Below are positions 24,927 to 32,994 of a DNA stretch of 32,994 nt, in pieces. How positions within the stretch are numbered: the stretch's first letter is position 1; each line of letters begins with the position of its first letter. Source of the stretch: Nitrospinaceae bacterium (GTDB taxonomy: Bacteria; Nitrospinota; Nitrospinia; Nitrospinales; VA-1); the NCBI GenBank assembly GCA_029261515.1, contig JAJDBE010000020.1, forward strand, positions 1 to 32,994, given 5' to 3'. The position numbers and the translations under genes were made by a program. Under the pieces are notes generated by a model that did not search any database, had not been told where the DNA came from, and saw only the letters and a program-made list of their open reading frames with translations.

Positions 24927-25829
24927 ATGCGTTTTCTTATTTTCACACTATTGACTCTGTTTGCATTATCCAGCCTGGGGTGCTCCAAAGACGAGGGCGC
25001 ATCCGAGAAAGTCGAAGAGCCTGCATCTCTTTCAGAATCACAGGAACCTGCAAAACCCACGCCTAAAGTGATCCCCGTGACCTTGTCTCCCGAAGATCAG
25101 GAAAAAGCCAAACTGGCTCCTGAAGGGATGGTGTTTATTAAGGGCGGATGTTTCATTATGGGCAATGACTATGCTCAGGAAGATGAAAAGCCCGAACACG
25201 AGGTTTGCCTGGATGATTTTTTCATGGACAAGTATGAAGTCACGCAGGCCCGCTGGGAAAAACTGATGGGAGCCAATCCTTCCAAATTCATTCATCCCGA
25301 CAACCCGGTCGAACAGGTCAATTTTTTCGACGCGCAAAGATTCGCGAAAAAATCCAACGGGCAGTGCCGCCTTCCCACGGAAGCCGAATGGGAATATGCC
25401 GCCAAAGGTGGATCGGATTCGCGCTATTACTGGGGAAACATGATGGACGAGTCATACGTCTGGTACGAAGACAATTCAGATGGGACCACGCATCCGGCAG
25501 GGCAAAAGCAACCGAATCAGAATGGTCGTTACGAAAAGATGGGAAATGTCTGGGAGTGGACGGAGGACTGGTATGAACCTTACTATCAGATCCGCGACAA
25601 GAAAAACCCCAAGGGGCCGGAAGCGGGTGAATATAAAGTCATCCGCGGCGGCGCCTTCGATTCTTCCGCCGGGGCGCTCAGAACCACAAACCGCATCTGG
25701 CTGCATCCAAAAAACCGCGTTTTCCCCAAAGTCACTACTTTTGGCCAGGCGATCAACGAAATATACAACTACATTGGATTCCGCTGCGCCAAATCCTTTT
25801 CCAGCCCGCCGGATAAGACTCAAGAATAA
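24927..25829 (+). CDS. SUMF1/FGE-sulfatase-fold lipoprotein
   Basis: 300-aa lipoprotein (FALSSLGC, lipidated Cys19) followed by a Ser/Glu/Pro-rich linker and a formylglycine-generating-enzyme-like (SUMF1) domain. The family blocks are GMVFIKGGCFIMGND, DDFFMDKYEVTQARWEKLMG, NPVEQVNFFDAQRF, CRLPTEAEWEYAAKGG, MGNVWEWTEDWY, VIRGGAFDSSAGALR and YIGFRCAK. The paired cysteines used by true FGE near the RGGxF block are not seen, so sulfatase activation is unlikely; ligand binding is more probable. It has its own candidate promoter and precedes the membrane/lipid cluster by 78 bp. Confidence 0.88.
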   Translation: MRFLIFTLLTLFALSSLGCSKDEGASEKVEEPASLSESQEPAKPTPKVIPVTLSPEDQEKAKLAPEGMVFIKGGCFIMGNDYAQEDEKPEHEVCLDDFFMDKYEVTQARWEKLMGANPSKFIHPDNPVEQVNFFDAQRFAKKSNGQCRLPTEAEWEYAAKGGSDSRYYWGNMMDESYVWYEDNSDGTTHPAGQKQPNQNGRYEKMGNVWEWTEDWYEPYYQIRDKKNPKGPEAGEYKVIRGGAFDSSAGALRTTNRIWLHPKNRVFPKVTTFGQAINEIYNYIGFRCAKSFSSPPDKTQE

Positions 25830-25907
25830 CGGTTTCTTTCCGTCATTGATAATAGAACCTTATTCCCGTCCCGGGACTTTTAAAACCCCACTTTATGGAT
25901 TTAAAGT

Positions 25908-26357
25908 GTGCATCCCATCTTAAATTCAGTCAGAGGGTACAGAAACGTCTTAATAGTCCTGTTTTCTCTCTTTTGCTTCCGCGTAGCGGCCCAGGCGGTA
26001 CAGTTGATTTATCCACTCCCATTTATTCCAGCGTTTGCAGATTGGCATAGCGGGGCGTTGCCCTATGGGCTATTGCTCCTTTCTCAACTCATCATCATTG
26101 TATTGTGCCTGAAGGTCATATATTCATTCCGTGGGGACAGGATTTCTCCAAGCTTAAAGTCGGGTAAACTTTATCTGATCCTCGGCTGTTTATACTTTTC
26201 TGTCAAGATGGTCCGAATAATAGGGGGTTTTACTTTTGCAGCCGATGTGAGTTGGTTTCAGGCGAGAATACCAGCATTCTTTCACCTGGTTTTGGCATCC
26301 TTTCTTATCGTATTGGGATTTTTTCATTATAAATTCGGCAAAACTCCGCAAAGATAA
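25908..26357 (+). CDS. Four-TM membrane protein of unknown function
   Basis: 149-aa membrane protein with about four TM helices (about residues 13-33, 50-72, 86-106 and 121-142) and short loops. The first loop carries Pro and aromatic residues (YPLPFIPAFADWHSG). I see no recognised family motif. The frame begins at GTG 25908 and no better in-frame start precedes the first helix. It lies 24 bp before the hydroxylase gene and appears to head the tight cluster to 30046. A membrane partner of the lipid-type enzymes downstream is a guess from context. Confidence 0.6.
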   Translation: MHPILNSVRGYRNVLIVLFSLFCFRVAAQAVQLIYPLPFIPAFADWHSGALPYGLLLLSQLIIIVLCLKVIYSFRGDRISPSLKSGKLYLILGCLYFSVKMVRIIGGFTFAADVSWFQARIPAFFHLVLASFLIVLGFFHYKFGKTPQR

Positions 26358-26381
26358 CGGAACAAACCACAGGAACGGCAG

Positions 26382-27254
26382 ATGAAGAAAATAATCGCAT
26401 GCACCACGTACCCCATGGTGATGTCATTGGGCCTCATTTCGCACTATTGGATGCTGCATGGCGGATTTTCCATAAAAACCGCAACCTACACTCCGGTTAT
26501 TGTGGGAGCTTTTATCATCACGCTCATGGAATTAAAATTTTCCCATAGAAAAAAATGGTTGGCGGAAAAAAGCGACCTGTTAAACGACACGGTTTATATG
26601 GTTTTGGTGCAGGTTCTTCTTCCTAGGCTCTTATCGTTCTTTGTCGCCATCACCTTATTGAGGTCACTACAAAACAGCCAATGGATGGTGACTGGTTTTT
26701 GGCCGCACGCTTGGCCCCATTTTTTACAGGCGATGCTTATGATATTGGCCGCCGATTTCTTAAGGTACTGGTTGCATAAGTTGAGCCACGAGTGGCCTCC
26801 GTTATGGCGTTTGCATGCGGTGCATCATTCCCCACACAAACTCTATTGGGTCAATGTCGGACGGTTTCATCCTGTGGAAAAGGCCTTGCAATTCATATTC
26901 GACGCATTGCCGTTTATTTTGCTGGGCATTTCCGAAGAAGTTTTAGCTTTGTATTTTGTTTTTTATTCGATCAACGGTTTTTTTCAGCATTGCAACATCG
27001 AGTTACGCCTGGGATTCCTAAACTACATCATCAGTGGTCCCGAACTGCACCGTTGGCACCATTCCAAATTGGTTGAGGAAGCCAATCGCAATTACGGAAA
27101 TAACACCATTGTTTGGGATTTAGTTTTCGGCACACGATTTTTACCCAAGGACCGGGAGGTGGACGAGCTGGGTTTGAAAAACAGAAGTTACCCAACCGGT
27201 TTTGTGGATCAGCTCAAGACTCCCTTTCTCCATAAAAGAGCGGATTTAAACTGA
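26382..27254 (+). CDS. Fatty acid hydroxylase / sterol desaturase family protein
   Basis: 290-aa integral membrane diiron oxygenase of the fatty acid hydroxylase/sterol desaturase superfamily, which inserts oxygen into or desaturates lipid C-H bonds. The His boxes are present in the right order: HKLSH (132-136), HAVHHS (145-149) and HRWHHS (223-227), with a further FQHCN between them. Hydrophobic segments flank the boxes. Substrates of bacterial members include sterols, hopanoids, carotenoids and acyl chains, and cannot be read off. It is seven bases from the GH3 gene, so the two are almost surely co-transcribed. Confidence 0.9.
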   Translation: MKKIIACTTYPMVMSLGLISHYWMLHGGFSIKTATYTPVIVGAFIITLMELKFSHRKKWLAEKSDLLNDTVYMVLVQVLLPRLLSFFVAITLLRSLQNSQWMVTGFWPHAWPHFLQAMLMILAADFLRYWLHKLSHEWPPLWRLHAVHHSPHKLYWVNVGRFHPVEKALQFIFDALPFILLGISEEVLALYFVFYSINGFFQHCNIELRLGFLNYIISGPELHRWHHSKLVEEANRNYGNNTIVWDLVFGTRFLPKDREVDELGLKNRSYPTGFVDQLKTPFLHKRADLN

Positions 27255-27261
27255 TTTTTTT

Positions 27262-28932
27262 ATGCCCACGATACGAGATATCGCCTTAAATGCAATGGTC
27301 CCACTTCAGATGCTTTGGATCAAACATCGTCATTGGCAACCCTTCATTGAGAACACTCATTGCCCGCAAAAGGTTCAAGACAAACTGCTCAAAAAAATAC
27401 TCGCTCGCAACAAAAACACCCAGTTTGGGCAAGAACATAACTTTTCTTCCATCACATCCTACTCGGATTTTTGCAGCACCATCCCCATCAATACTTACGA
27501 AGATTTAAGACCGTATATTGAGAAGCAAGAAGAGGGGGAAAGCTCGGCCCTTAATTCAGAGCATCCGGAGATTTACGCTCAAACCAGCGGCACGACGGGA
27601 AAACCCAAGTACATTCCTATCCTGCCCAGCACCCTTGCCCAATTTAAAAAAATTCAGGCCCTGTTTTCCTATGCCAAACAAAAAGGAATTCCGTCCATTT
27701 ACAAAGGCCCAATGCTGATCATTGCAAGTCCCGAAGTGGAGGGTCATTTAAACGCCGGAAGTCCTTTCGGTTCCATGTCCGGCGTTCTGAAAAAATGTCT
27801 GCCCAGAGTTTTAAGGGGAAAATATTTTATCCCAGCGGAAGTTTTTGCAATTCAGGATTATCAGCTTAAATATTTGCTGATCGCGGCTTTCTCTCTGCAA
27901 AAAAAGAATCTCACCTTTATGGCGAGCGCGAATCCCTCTACCTTCTCCAGGTTGCTGGATGTCATTCATTCCCATGGAGAAATGCTTCTCTCTCTTTTTA
28001 AAAGCGGTGATCTTTCAACCCTCATTGAAGGAGAGGATAAAAATCGATTCGATTCCGTTCGCAATCAGCTTAAACCCGGCAGTAAAAGGCTGGATGAATT
28101 GAAAACCCTTTTTGAACTAAACAGGCCTCTTGCTTTTAAAGATTTTTGGCCTGATCTGGAAGCCATAGCGACATGGACCGGAGGAAGTTGTGGAGTGCTC
28201 ATCCCCAAACTCCAGTCCATTCTTCCTGACAAGACGAAAATTATTGAGATGGGGTATTTATCCAGTGAATTTATTGGAAGCATAAACATCGATGTCGTAA
28301 AAGGGATATGCCTTCCAACTTTCCAAGATAATTTTTTTGAATTTATTGAAATAGAGGATTGGGATAACCGGAATCCCCAACCTCTCACTCTGGATCAAGT
28401 GCAGGAAGGAAAAAAATACTATGTCCTGGTCACAACTCAAAACGGGCTTTATCGTTACTTCATAAATGACATCGTTGAAATTGGTCCCAAATTCAATCAA
28501 ACACCGTCCCTACAATTTGTACAAAAGGGAAGGGGGGTCACCAACCTTACGGGGGAAAAGCTTTACGAGACTCAAATTATTCAGGCTTTGAATAACGTGC
28601 AAAATAAAATAAATAGAGATTTTCATTTTTATCTGATGCTGGCAGATCCCGAGCAACTTCACTACACCCTCTACATCGAGTGCCCCCCATTCGATTTTTC
28701 GTTGCAGGATTTGTTGGAAGGACAGTTGTCCCAATTAAATATCGAGTTTGAAGCAAAACGTAAAAGCGCAAGGCTTGGTCCCACAAAAATCGTTCATGTC
28801 AATGAAGGAACTTTTGAAGCCTATAAACAATTTTGCATTGAAAATGGGCAACGAGAAGGGCAATTTAAGCTAGTCAAATTGCAATATACGAAGGATTGTT
28901 CATTTGATTTTTCACCGTATCTCTACCTATAA
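27262..28932 (+). CDS. GH3-family acyl-acid amido synthetase
   Basis: 556-aa member of the GH3 (auxin-responsive promoter/JAR1) branch of the ANL adenylating enzymes, which adenylate a carboxylic acid and join it to an amine, usually an amino acid. The three nucleotide motifs are present: QTSGTTGKPKYIP (from residue 107), MGYLSSEFIGS (the YxSSE motif), and NGLYRYFINDIV. N- and C-terminal parts are complete for the family. Bacterial GH3 proteins are common but mostly uncharacterised, so substrates are unknown. It starts 7 bp after the hydroxylase and ends one base before the enolase-superfamily gene. Base composition looks more AT-rich than in hisS or acs. Confidence 0.92.
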   Translation: MPTIRDIALNAMVPLQMLWIKHRHWQPFIENTHCPQKVQDKLLKKILARNKNTQFGQEHNFSSITSYSDFCSTIPINTYEDLRPYIEKQEEGESSALNSEHPEIYAQTSGTTGKPKYIPILPSTLAQFKKIQALFSYAKQKGIPSIYKGPMLIIASPEVEGHLNAGSPFGSMSGVLKKCLPRVLRGKYFIPAEVFAIQDYQLKYLLIAAFSLQKKNLTFMASANPSTFSRLLDVIHSHGEMLLSLFKSGDLSTLIEGEDKNRFDSVRNQLKPGSKRLDELKTLFELNRPLAFKDFWPDLEAIATWTGGSCGVLIPKLQSILPDKTKIIEMGYLSSEFIGSINIDVVKGICLPTFQDNFFEFIEIEDWDNRNPQPLTLDQVQEGKKYYVLVTTQNGLYRYFINDIVEIGPKFNQTPSLQFVQKGRGVTNLTGEKLYETQIIQALNNVQNKINRDFHFYLMLADPEQLHYTLYIECPPFDFSLQDLLEGQLSQLNIEFEAKRKSARLGPTKIVHVNEGTFEAYKQFCIENGQREGQFKLVKLQYTKDCSFDFSPYLYL

Positions 28933-28933
28933 A

Positions 28934-30046
28934 ATGAAAATAAAGCATCTGCAAATCAAGAGAATTGCAATTCCATTCAAACAGTCATTTGAGCATGCAT
29001 CCGCCAGCCGGTCTGAAACGGAGAGTGTCCTTGTGACCCTGGAATCTGAAAATGGCCATCTCGGGTATGGAGAAGGATGCCCACGCGATTATGTCACGGG
29101 CGAGTCCGTAGATTCCGCTATCGTTTTTTTTGAGAAACACAAAAACTCATTTAAAAACATTTTCGATCTTGCGGACCTGAAATCCTGGGTGACCGAGTTT
29201 CAAACTGATATCGACCTCAATCCGGCTGCATGGTGCGCGATTGAACTGGCAATTCTCGATCTGATGGGAAAGGAAAGCCAGCAATCCATAGAAGCACTAT
29301 TGTCTTTACCTCAATTAGAAGAAGATTTTTACTATACCGCCGTCTTGGGCATTAATAGTCTGAAAGGGTTTCAACAACAACTCGAAAGATATTTGAACTG
29401 GGGATTCCAGGATTTTAAAATTAAAATTTCCGGGAATCTAAAAGAAGACCATGAGAAAATTGGACTATTTCAAGCGATGCAGAATCCGTCCATCAAAATT
29501 CGTCTGGATGCGAATAATCTTTGGAAAAACTCCCGTGAGTCTGTCGATTATATTTCTGAATTGGATTATCCGTTTTCCGGCATTGAAGAGCCTCTACAAC
29601 CGAAGGATTTTCAGGGATTGCGGAAAATATATGATGCACTGAAAATCCCCGTCATTTTGGATGAAAGCTTTTTCAGGAAGGATCATTTTCAGCATATTCG
29701 AGAATCGCCAGAGGTCTGGGTCATCAACCTACGCTTATCGAAAATGGGTGGCATTCTGCGGTCTCTTTCTATCGCCGAGCAAGCCGAAAAAGAGGGATTT
29801 TCGATTATCATTGGGGCACAAGTCGGGGAAACGAGTATTTTGACAAGAGCCGCACTCACCATCGCAAATTCAATCCGGGATACTTTAATCGCTCAAGAGG
29901 GGGCATTTGGAACTCACCTTCTGCAATATGATATTACCAACCAACCGCTGATGTTTTCGAAGAAGGGGGTTTTATCACACGATGCATTTGCAGAAAAACC
30001 TGGTTTAGGCCTTAGTATTGATGAAACTCTGGTTGGCAAAAGTTAA
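28934..30046 (+). CDS. Enolase-superfamily epimerase/racemase
   Basis: 370-aa enolase-superfamily protein of the MLE subgroup, close to dipeptide epimerase (L-Ala-D/L-Glu epimerase) and N-acylamino-acid racemase. The start is ATG 28934, one base after the GH3 stop. Catalytic residues fit: the KxK motif Lys162/Lys164 (FKIKIS), metal ligands Asp192 (RLDANN), Glu218 (GIEEP) and Asp243 (LDES), and the second base Lys270 (LSKMGG). The N-terminal capping domain ends around residue 120. The reaction is alpha-proton abstraction and return on a carboxylate; the substrate (dipeptide, acyl amino acid or succinylbenzoate) cannot be decided from sequence alone. Confidence 0.88.
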   Translation: MKIKHLQIKRIAIPFKQSFEHASASRSETESVLVTLESENGHLGYGEGCPRDYVTGESVDSAIVFFEKHKNSFKNIFDLADLKSWVTEFQTDIDLNPAAWCAIELAILDLMGKESQQSIEALLSLPQLEEDFYYTAVLGINSLKGFQQQLERYLNWGFQDFKIKISGNLKEDHEKIGLFQAMQNPSIKIRLDANNLWKNSRESVDYISELDYPFSGIEEPLQPKDFQGLRKIYDALKIPVILDESFFRKDHFQHIRESPEVWVINLRLSKMGGILRSLSIAEQAEKEGFSIIIGAQVGETSILTRAALTIANSIRDTLIAQEGAFGTHLLQYDITNQPLMFSKKGVLSHDAFAEKPGLGLSIDETLVGKS

Positions 30047-30082
30047 GAGGATGATACGCCGGACAGATTGAAGATTCTTAAC

Positions 30083-30511
30083 TTAACGGCACTCGCTGCA
30101 AATGCCGAACATGTCCAGCTTGTGAGAGGTGATGGTGAATCCGTTGCGGGCGGCGACTTCTTCCTGAAATTTTTCAATCAGGGGATGATTGAACTCGATG
30201 ATCTTGCCGCATTCGGTGCAGATCATGTGGTCGTGGTGACCGTGCATGTATTTGTGCTCGTAGCGTTTCTGCCCGTCGCCAAAATCCAGTTCCGAGGCCA
30301 GGCCGCTTTGCGTCAACAACGCCAGGGTCCGGTAAACCGTTGCCAACCCGACCTTGGGTTCCGCGGCGGTGACCAGCCGGTACAAATCCTCGGCGCTGAC
30401 GTGCTCTTCGCAATCCAGAAACGCTTTCAGAACCGCCCGCCGCTGCCGGGTGATTTTAAGGTTGTTCTGAGTGATATAGTCTTCGAGAACTTCCAGTTCC
30501 TTGCTGGCCAT
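30083..30511 (-). CDS. fur: Ferric uptake regulator family protein (Fur)
   Basis: 142-aa Fur-family metalloregulator. The winged-helix domain covers residues 1-85, with the recognition region GLATVYRTLALLTQSGLA. The metal-binding region has HHDHMICTECGKIIEF and a C-terminal CSEC pair, matching the structural Cys4 zinc site of Fur/PerR/Zur. The regulatory-site residue that would separate Fur from PerR is not securely placed, so Fur is the most likely but not certain subgroup. A partial Fur-box-like dyad lies 15-29 bp upstream of the start. It is convergent with the enolase gene and 121 bp from the end of hisS. Confidence 0.87.
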   Translation of the reverse strand: MASKELEVLEDYITQNNLKITRQRRAVLKAFLDCEEHVSAEDLYRLVTAAEPKVGLATVYRTLALLTQSGLASELDFGDGQKRYEHKYMHGHHDHMICTECGKIIEFNHPLIEKFQEEVAARNGFTITSHKLDMFGICSECR

Positions 30512-30525
30512 AAAGTCCCGTTAAA

Positions 30526-30540
30526 TGAAACCCATTATCA
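30526..30540 (-). promoter_or_regulatory. Partial Fur-box-like site before fur
   Basis: On the minus strand TGATAAT matches one Fur half-site exactly; the second half (GGTTTCA) matches four of seven. Its place 15-29 bp before the fur start suits autoregulation, but the site is only half good. Confidence 0.35.
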
Positions 30541-30605
30541 ATAGAACAGTAATTTAACACGCGTTCCCCGCCGGGTCAACTTTGAGCTTACAGAATAAGC
30601 ACTTG

Positions 30606-30622
30606 CCGGAAATTTTTTCCGG
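30606..30622. repeat. Small hairpin after hisS
   Basis: CCGGAAA and TTTCCGG pair as a 7-bp stem with a TTT loop, 10 bp after the hisS stop on the minus strand. The flanking T-run is on the upstream side for minus-strand transcripts, so intrinsic termination is doubtful. Confidence 0.35.
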
Positions 30623-30631
30623 AAAAATGAT

Positions 30632-31897
30632 CTAATCCTTTTCCAGCTCAGCTTTTATCTGATCAACGAAATTATCTGCCGCGATTTCCACTTGCGTCCC
30701 GGATTCCATCTGCTTCATCATGTACTTTCCGGATTTGATCTCATTTTCTCCGATGATTAATGTAAACCGGGCCTGGGATTTATTGGCCTTGCGCATCTGG
30801 CTTTTCATACTGCCACCGTCATAATCCTGATCGACGACGCATCCTGCCGTTCGCAACTGGTGCACCACGTTGAAGCTGTGATGTTTCGCTTCTTCTCCCA
30901 GGCTGATGACAAAAATATCCGGTTGGGATTCGATCTCGCTCTTCCCGTCAAACGGGATGACCGAAATCAAACGCTCCATGCCGAGGGCAAACCCGAAACA
31001 GGGAGTCGAGGGACCGTCAAACTCTTCGACCAGAGAGTCGTAGCGTCCGCCGCCGCAAATGGCGTTTTGCGCGCCCAGGCCTTCGGAAGTCACTTCAAAC
31101 GTGGTGCGCGTGTAATAGTCCAGTCCGCGCACGAGCAGGGGATTGATGGCGTAGGGGGTCCCGGCCACATCGAGAAGCGCCTGCACTTGGGCGAAGTTTG
31201 CCTTGCACGTTTCGCAGAGATGGTCCTGAGTTTTCGGCAGTCCCTTCGCGATTTCCTGATCGCGTTCAACTTTACAATCGAGAACCCTGAGCGGATTTTT
31301 TTCATAGCGGTTGTTGCAGTTGGAGCAAAGTTCTTTCAAGTGCCCACGGATCGCGTCTTTTAGAACTTCCCGGTATTGAGGACGGCAATCGGGACAGCCG
31401 AGGCTGTTGATCTGTAGTTTCAGATCCTTCAATCCCAGAAGATGAAAGAACTCGATCAACAGCGTCATGACTTCCACGTCGATGGCGGGGTTGTCCGTGC
31501 CCATGGCTTCGATGCCGATTTGATAAAACTGGCGGAACCGTCCTGCCTGCGGGCGCTCGTAGCGAAACATCGGCCCCAGATAGTAGAGCTTGACGACAGA
31601 GGGCGGGTTGTACATCTTGTGCTCGATGTAAGCCCGCACTACAGAAGCGGTGCCTTCCGGGCGCAGGGTGATCTGCTCGCCGCCCCGGTCCTCGAAGGTG
31701 TACATTTCCTTTTCAACGATGTCGGTGGTCTCGCCGATACTGCGGGAAAACAGCGCGGTTTTTTCGAAAACGGGCAGGCGGATTTCCTTGAAGCCGTATT
31801 TCCTGAAAACGTTGCGGGCAATGTCTTCCACCCATTGCCATTTTTCGATCTCTCCGGGGAGAATGTCTTTGACGCCGCGAATACTCTGTATTTTCAT
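30632..31897 (-). CDS. hisS: Histidyl-tRNA synthetase
   Basis: Class II synthetase that charges tRNA-His. The start ATG 31897 gives the standard opening MKIQSIRGVKDILPGE; a longer frame starts only at TTG. Motifs include TLRPEGTASVVRAYIEH (motif 2 region), the FRYERPQAGRFRQFYQ block, GLDYYTRTTFEV (histidine recognition) and CFGFALGMERL (motif 3). A CPDC/CSNC/CETC cysteine set sits in the insertion. The C-terminal anticodon-binding domain ends the 421-aa chain, a normal length. It follows fbp on the same strand with a 149-bp gap. Confidence 0.97.
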   Translation of the reverse strand: MKIQSIRGVKDILPGEIEKWQWVEDIARNVFRKYGFKEIRLPVFEKTALFSRSIGETTDIVEKEMYTFEDRGGEQITLRPEGTASVVRAYIEHKMYNPPSVVKLYYLGPMFRYERPQAGRFRQFYQIGIEAMGTDNPAIDVEVMTLLIEFFHLLGLKDLKLQINSLGCPDCRPQYREVLKDAIRGHLKELCSNCNNRYEKNPLRVLDCKVERDQEIAKGLPKTQDHLCETCKANFAQVQALLDVAGTPYAINPLLVRGLDYYTRTTFEVTSEGLGAQNAICGGGRYDSLVEEFDGPSTPCFGFALGMERLISVIPFDGKSEIESQPDIFVISLGEEAKHHSFNVVHQLRTAGCVVDQDYDGGSMKSQMRKANKSQARFTLIIGENEIKSGKYMMKQMESGTQVEIAADNFVDQIKAELEKD

Positions 31898-32046
31898 GAG
31901 CTGGGAGCTTTTAACTGAGTCATTGCAAAAGAGTTGGGAAATTTGAATCCCCAATCATACGCGAATTGAGACGAAAAAAAAGTTCGATTATGCAAAGGGA
32001 AACGTTTTGTCGGGGAGGGCAGAATGGGCAAACGAGGCTGGCTGGC

Positions 32047-32994
32047 TTATTTTTGCACGGGTTGGGAGTTGGCAAGATATTGCTCGGCCATTTTCACATC
32101 ATGCGAACTGCCAATATAAAGAGGAACCCGCTGATGAATTTCGGTGGGCGTGATATCGAGAATGCGCTTGGTTCCGATGGACCCCCGCCCACCGGCATTT
32201 TCGATAATCATGGCCATCGGCGCCGCTTCGAAAGCAAATCGCAATTTGCCATTGGGGCTGCTCTTGTCTCCGGGATACATAAAAATTCCGCCCTTCAACA
32301 ATGTTCTGTGGAAATCCGATACTAGAGTGCCGATGTAGCGGAGCTTATAAGGACGCTTGGTTGCCTCGTCCTTTTCCTTCAGGTAGGCGACGAACCTTTT
32401 TTGCTCTTCGCACCACTTTTCAGTATTGCCTTCATTGATGCTGTACGTGGAACCTTGCTCCGGAATGCGGATGTCCGGATGCGAAAGAAAAAACTCACCC
32501 AAAGCCGGGTCGAGCGTGAACCCATGCACTCCCATTCCCGCAGTGTAAATAAACATGGTGCTGGAACCGTAAATGATGTAACCGGCGGCCACCTGCTGAT
32601 CGCCGCGTTGCAGTAAATCTTCATCGGTCACCTTGTTGCCTGCGGTCTTCTTTTTGTAGATGGAAAAAATAGTGCCGATGCCAACGTTGACATCAATGTT
32701 CGAGGAACCGTCCAGCGGGTCCATCATGAAAATATATTTCCCGGGATTTTTCTCCGGCGGGATGATGACCGGGTATTCCAGTTCCTCGGAAGTGATGGCG
32801 CACACTGTTTCCGACTGGCCGATGATTTTCGTGAAGGTCAGGTCGGCAAACTCGTCGAGTTTCTGTACCTCTTCGCCCTGAACGTTGATCTTTCCGGTCA
32901 GCCCGAAAATATCTTCGCCGATCCCCGCCTTGTTCACTTCCAGGGAAATGATTTTGGCGGCCACCATGATCTCGTTCATCAGGCTGGTGAATTC
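32047..32994 (-). CDS. fbp: Fructose-1,6-bisphosphatase class I (5' truncated)
   Basis: Hydrolyses fructose-1,6-bisphosphate to fructose-6-phosphate in gluconeogenesis and the Calvin-type cycles. The frame runs off the right edge, so the start is outside; about 20-30 N-terminal residues are missing. The family core is intact: EELEYPVIIPPEKNPGKY, MDPLDGSSNIDVNVGIGTIF with the metal-site Asp residues, SDFHRTLLKGGIFMYP and ENAGGRGSIG. The C-terminus ends normally. It precedes hisS on the minus strand; co-transcription is possible. Confidence 0.95.
   Translation of the reverse strand, partial: EFTSLMNEIMVAAKIISLEVNKAGIGEDIFGLTGKINVQGEEVQKLDEFADLTFTKIIGQSETVCAITSEELEYPVIIPPEKNPGKYIFMMDPLDGSSNIDVNVGIGTIFSIYKKKTAGNKVTDEDLLQRGDQQVAAGYIIYGSSTMFIYTAGMGVHGFTLDPALGEFFLSHPDIRIPEQGSTYSINEGNTEKWCEEQKRFVAYLKEKDEATKRPYKLRYIGTLVSDFHRTLLKGGIFMYPGDKSSPNGKLRFAFEAAPMAMIIENAGGRGSIGTKRILDITPTEIHQRVPLYIGSSHDVKMAEQYLANSQPVQK

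Noticed and set aside
30068-30544. Plus-strand frame covering the fur gene
   Set aside because: Fur is unambiguous on the minus strand; the other frame has no start signal or motif.
32989-32994. GAATTC at the window end as a cloning junction
   Set aside because: The fbp reading frame continues normally to the edge; a six-base site by itself is no evidence of an artefact.

Overview
The window reads as a chromosomal segment of a Gram-negative, aerobic to microaerophilic bacterium of moderate GC. Three things point towards a marine nitrite-oxidiser-like lineage such as Nitrospinota, or less likely Nitrospirota: a copper nitrite reductase (NirK), a cytochrome bd-like oxidase subunit encoded next to a membrane-anchored diheme cytochrome c, and many outer-membrane or lipoprotein-type genes. 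This assignment comes from gene content and recall of such genomes. No phylogenetic marker was searched. No rRNA, tRNA, CRISPR array or intact transposase was found.

Layout. Positions 2-2211 (+): a 5'-truncated nirK, a YiiM-like MOSC protein and an unknown protein, closely packed. Positions 2293-7915 (+): a promoter and a complete aceE-aceF-lpd pyruvate dehydrogenase operon. Positions 7912-9778: small genes (a membrane protein, a zinc ribbon, a BolA protein, a short YdeI-like protein and a leucine-rich-repeat protein). Positions 9885-13600 (-): a two-gene respiratory operon (bd-like oxidase plus 5-TM diheme cytochrome c) with a strong terminator and a leader holding a CRP/FNR-like dyad and a terminator-like hairpin. 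Positions 13675-15976 (-): rlmN, a GT2 glycosyltransferase, a LAB_N protein and a small membrane protein. Positions 16234-19030: a J-domain protein, a lipoprotein with a pilin-like domain fused to four TM helices, rdgB and a HEPN-fold-like protein.

Positions 19207-24713: a segment bounded by two inverted copies of a roughly 180-193 bp MITE-like repeat, each flanked by a 4-bp direct repeat (CTAG or TTAG). It holds a DUF1566 protein, acetyl-CoA synthetase (acs) and an 803-aa TPR lipoprotein. One MITE lies 7 bp upstream of the TPR start codon. A second type of inverted-repeat element lies between acs and the TPR gene. Positions 24870-30046 (+): a SUMF1-fold lipoprotein, then a tight four-gene cluster: a 4-TM membrane protein, a fatty-acid-hydroxylase/sterol-desaturase-like protein, a GH3-family acyl-acid amido synthetase and an enolase-superfamily epimerase/racemase. 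Positions 30083-32994 (-): fur, hisS and a 5'-truncated fructose-1,6-bisphosphatase.

How the genes fit together. PDH and Acs both feed acetyl-CoA and FBPase serves gluconeogenesis, as expected for an organism that builds sugars from C2/C3 units. NirK and the bd-like oxidase/cytochrome c pair are periplasm-facing redox modules. The best candidate for an undescribed system is the hydroxylase-GH3-enolase cluster at 25908-30046. It could build, modify and epimerise an N-acyl amino acid or a lipid amide, but that pathway is inference from family chemistry and gene order.
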